A stretch of 14,875 bases of DNA from an uncultured Clostridia bacterium. GTDB taxonomy: Bacteria > Bacillota > Clostridia > Oscillospirales > CAG-272. This document shows, one piece after another, positions 13,580 to 14,875 of this stretch. The notes under the pieces are model-generated. The model did no database searches and was not told where the DNA came from. It worked only from the letters and a program-made list of their open reading frames with translations. The number at the start of each line of letters is the position of its first letter. Position 1 is the stretch's first letter. The stretch is from NCBI GenBank assembly GCA_946040935.1, contig CAMGCN010000002.1, positions 1 through 14,875 of the forward strand. The letters are read 5' to 3'. The translations under genes were made by a program, and so were the position numbers.

Positions 13580-13739
13580 CGCCAAAGCAGTTTTATTATG
13601 CTTCGCATAGTTTTATTGCCTGCGGCAGTTTTGTAGGCGAATAAAATATCACTGAAAGTGCAGGTTTCAATATCACGGTTGCCGTCGGCAATCATATCAC
13701 TCTTTGCGCAGCAAAGAATATCACTGCATAAAAATCACT
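13572..13739. repeat. Hairpin array with conserved linkers
   Basis: A gene-free 168-bp tract of short hairpins separated by near-identical linkers. In the left part the linker GTTTTATT occurs at 13572, 13590 and 13610 (degenerate at 13628), enclosing TATGC-TTC-GCATA (13597-13609) and TGCC-TGC-GGCA (13617-13627). An 11-bp outer dyad TTTTATTCGCC/GGCGAATAAAA (13573-13583, 13636-13646) brackets them. In the right part the linker ATATCAC starts at 13646, 13670, 13694 and 13718, exactly 24 bp apart. Each of the three full units carries a 17-nt dyad of form 7-3-7: weak TGAAA/TTTCA at 13653-13669, GGTTGCC-GTC-GGCAATC at 13677-13693, and a perfect TCTTTGC-GCA-GCAAAGA at 13701-13717. The last linker is a degenerate AAATCACT at 13732. 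The arms differ while the linkers are kept. I know of no named family for it. Confidence 0.85.
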
Positions 13740-13778
13740 ACCCGAAAAAGAGTTTTGTTTTTCTCTTCTTCGGGTAGT
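13737..13778 (-). terminator. Intrinsic terminator of the SPFH-RHH operon
   Basis: A 16-bp stem with one mismatch (ACTACCCGAAAAAGAG, 13737-13752, with 13763-13778) and a T-rich 10-nt loop. On the minus strand it is followed by GATTTTTATG. It lies 120 bp beyond the stop of the leftward RHH gene and abuts the hairpin array. Confidence 0.75.
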
Positions 13779-13898
13779 CTTGTCTTATGTGCCGAATTCC
13801 TATTAAGTTTTGGATAACTGTCCTTAAGAAAATCGCTCATTTTACAGAAAAGTTTTTTGTTAGCATACAAAAATAAATCTATAAAAATTCCCTTTTAC

Positions 13899-14102
13899 TC
13901 ATTCTATATCAAGCTCGGGCGGCAGGTCGATTTCATCCGAAACGTACTTGCCGTTTTTCTTTCTCTGCCGTACACATTCGCTTAAAAGATACTCTATCTG
14001 CCCGTTCACCGAACGAAAATCGTCCTCTGCCCATGCGGCAATTTGCCCGTATAGCTTTTCCGACAGACGAAGAGGTATCTGCTTTTTTCCCTTCTCGCTC
14101 AT
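13899..14102 (-). CDS. Ribbon-helix-helix protein coupled to SPFH gene
   Basis: A 67-residue Arc-like protein. A basic start is followed by a strand KQIPLRLSEK (7-16), helix LYGQIAAWAEDDF and helix SVNGQIEYLLSECVRQRKK, ending in an acidic tail. The WAEDDFRSVNGQIEYLL segment is, from memory, typical of small Arc-like proteins encoded next to SPFH/band-7 genes in Clostridia. Its ATG shares one base with the stop of the SPFH gene (TAATG at 14104-14100), so translation is coupled and the proteins are probably made in a fixed ratio. Whether it binds DNA or helps the SPFH protein is unknown. The 120-bp stretch downstream, up to the terminator at 13778, is AT-rich and holds no visible gene. Confidence 0.87.
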   Translation of the reverse strand: MSEKGKKQIPLRLSEKLYGQIAAWAEDDFRSVNGQIEYLLSECVRQRKKNGKYVSDEIDLPPELDIE

Positions 14103-14830
14103 TAATAGAGACTTCCCGAGTTAACTATCGGCTGTGCGTCATGATTTCCGCAAAGCACAACAAGCAGATTTGATACCATGGCCGCTTTTCTCTCCTCATC
14201 GAGCTCGACCATATTTCCGTTTTTAAGACGCTCGAGCGCCATTTCCACCATACCGACAGCGCCGTCAACTATCATCTTGCGTGCGTCGATTATAGCGGAC
14301 GCCTGCTGTCTCTGAAGCATTACTGCCGCAATCTCGGGAGCGTACGCCAGATATGTTATGCGTGCTTCGATAATGGAAAGACCTGCCTCGCTCACCTTGC
14401 TCTGAATTTCATTTTTAATACGCTCTGCCACTACCTCGCTCGAACCGCGCAGAGAGCCCTCGTCCGCCACGCCGTCACCGGTCGTGTCAACGCCGGGCGC
14501 AACGTCGTAAGGATAGTTGCGGACTATGTTGCGAAGCGATGTGTCGCACTGAAGTGACAAAAACTCCTTGTAGTTGTCAACGTCAAAGACCGCCTTTGCC
14601 GTGTCGACAACTTTCCATGTAACAGCGATTCCTATCTCGACAGGATTGCCCAAACAGTCGTTGATTTTCTGACGGTTGTTGTTGAGAGTCATTATTTTGA
14701 GTGATATTTTCTTGTTTACCGGCTCGACGGATGAGGCACCGTTCGGAGCTCCGAAAACGAGCGTGCCCTTGGGGCTTCCGTCGACGTCGCCGCTCTGACT
14801 CAATTTTGTTTTCGCGGCAGGGTTTATCGC
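14102..14830 (-). CDS. SPFH/band-7 family protein, N-terminus missing
   Basis: The C-terminal 242 residues of an SPFH (stomatin/prohibitin/flotillin/HflK) protein. The SPFH domain is seen at about 40-165: NPVEIGIAVTWKVVDTAKAVFDV, SLQCDTSLRNIVRNYPYD, GSLRGSSEVVAERIKNEIQ and SEAGLSIIEARITYLAYAPEI. An Ala/Met/Arg-rich coiled-coil helix (165-205) and a short tail follow. Members form membrane-associated rings that organise microdomains or regulate proteases. The N-terminal membrane anchor and start codon are lost where adapter begins at 14831; the apparent start reading MYKRQ is adapter sequence. An acidic insertion with TTGDGVADEG (115-124) lies within the domain. It is the first visible gene of a leftward pair with the RHH gene. 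Confidence 0.93.
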   Translation of the reverse strand, partial: AINPAAKTKLSQSGDVDGSPKGTLVFGAPNGASSVEPVNKKISLKIMTLNNNRQKINDCLGNPVEIGIAVTWKVVDTAKAVFDVDNYKEFLSLQCDTSLRNIVRNYPYDVAPGVDTTGDGVADEGSLRGSSEVVAERIKNEIQSKVSEAGLSIIEARITYLAYAPEIAAVMLQRQQASAIIDARKMIVDGAVGMVEMALERLKNGNMVELDEERKAAMVSNLLVVLCGNHDAQPIVNSGSLY

Positions 14831-14875
14831 CTGTCTCTTATACACATCTCCGAGCCCACGAGACGCTACGCTATC
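14831..14875. other. Nextera transposase adapter (artefact)
   Basis: Mosaic end CTGTCTCTTATACACATCT (14831-14849), read-2 extension CCGAGCCCACGAGAC (14850-14864), index GCTACGCT (14865-14872) and ATC, the start of P7. The index is the same as at the left end, in inverted orientation. Confidence 0.98.

Noticed and set aside
13572..13739. CRISPR array
   Set aside because: Repeated linkers are only 7-8 nt and the inserts are self-complementary hairpins, not unique spacers; no cas gene is present.

Overview
The window reads as a low-to-moderate-GC, Gram-positive-type Firmicutes genome, most likely an uncultured gut-type Clostridia. This is inferred from three sources: proteins with three SLH (S-layer homology) domains, a Listeria-Bacteroides repeat protein and several small lipoproteins; strong AGGAGG-type ribosome binding sites and consensus TTGACA/TATAAT promoters; and a tRNA-Thr with an encoded CCA and U73. 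No taxonomic marker gene is present. Both ends (1-43 and 14831-14875) are Illumina Nextera adapter with the same 8-base index, so only 44-14830 is biological. The terminal genes are cut by library construction, and apparent protein starts reading MCIRDR or MYKRQ at the ends are translated adapter.

Left block (44-3685). A leftward operon begins with an XRE-family repressor (2535-2897), overlapped by an ImmA/IrrE-type zinc peptidase (1988-2551). It continues into three lipoprotein genes (1095-1937, 367-1098 and a truncated one at 44-303). Divergent from the repressor is a rightward 181-residue gene of unknown function (3140-3685). The 242 bp between them hold two near-consensus promoters and two perfect GTGAA-N5-TTCAC dyads plus at least one degenerate copy. 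One dyad fills the repressor's own -35/-10 spacer and the other starts right after the -10 of the opposing promoter. This is laid out like an ImmR/ImmA or phage-type derepression switch, here wired to a lipoprotein operon.

Middle block (3749-5423). A leftward membrane protein of unknown function (3775-5079) and a rightward tRNA-Thr(CGU) gene (5205-5280) diverge from back-to-back promoters. Intrinsic terminators close each unit.

Right-centre block (5470-13527). Two large exported SLH-domain genes diverge from a 559-bp AT-rich intergenic region. The leftward one encodes 1587 residues: a signal peptide, two copies of an unrecognised module, Listeria-Bacteroides repeats, three SLH domains and a C-terminal calcineurin-like phosphoesterase. 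The rightward one encodes 792 residues: a GH123/DUF4091-like glycosidase with three C-terminal SLH domains. Together they suggest a surface-anchored system acting on glycans and phosphoesters outside the cell. A small ribbon-helix-helix protein follows.

Right end (13543-14830). Between two convergent units lies a compact array of tiny hairpins separated by conserved 7-8-nt linkers, in places with an exact 24-bp period. It is followed by a leftward pair: a truncated SPFH/band-7 protein translationally coupled (TAATG) to a second ribbon-helix-helix protein.

The strongest candidates for something undescribed are the operator-controlled XRE-ImmA-lipoprotein operon, the duplicated module in the SLH-phosphoesterase, and the hairpin array.
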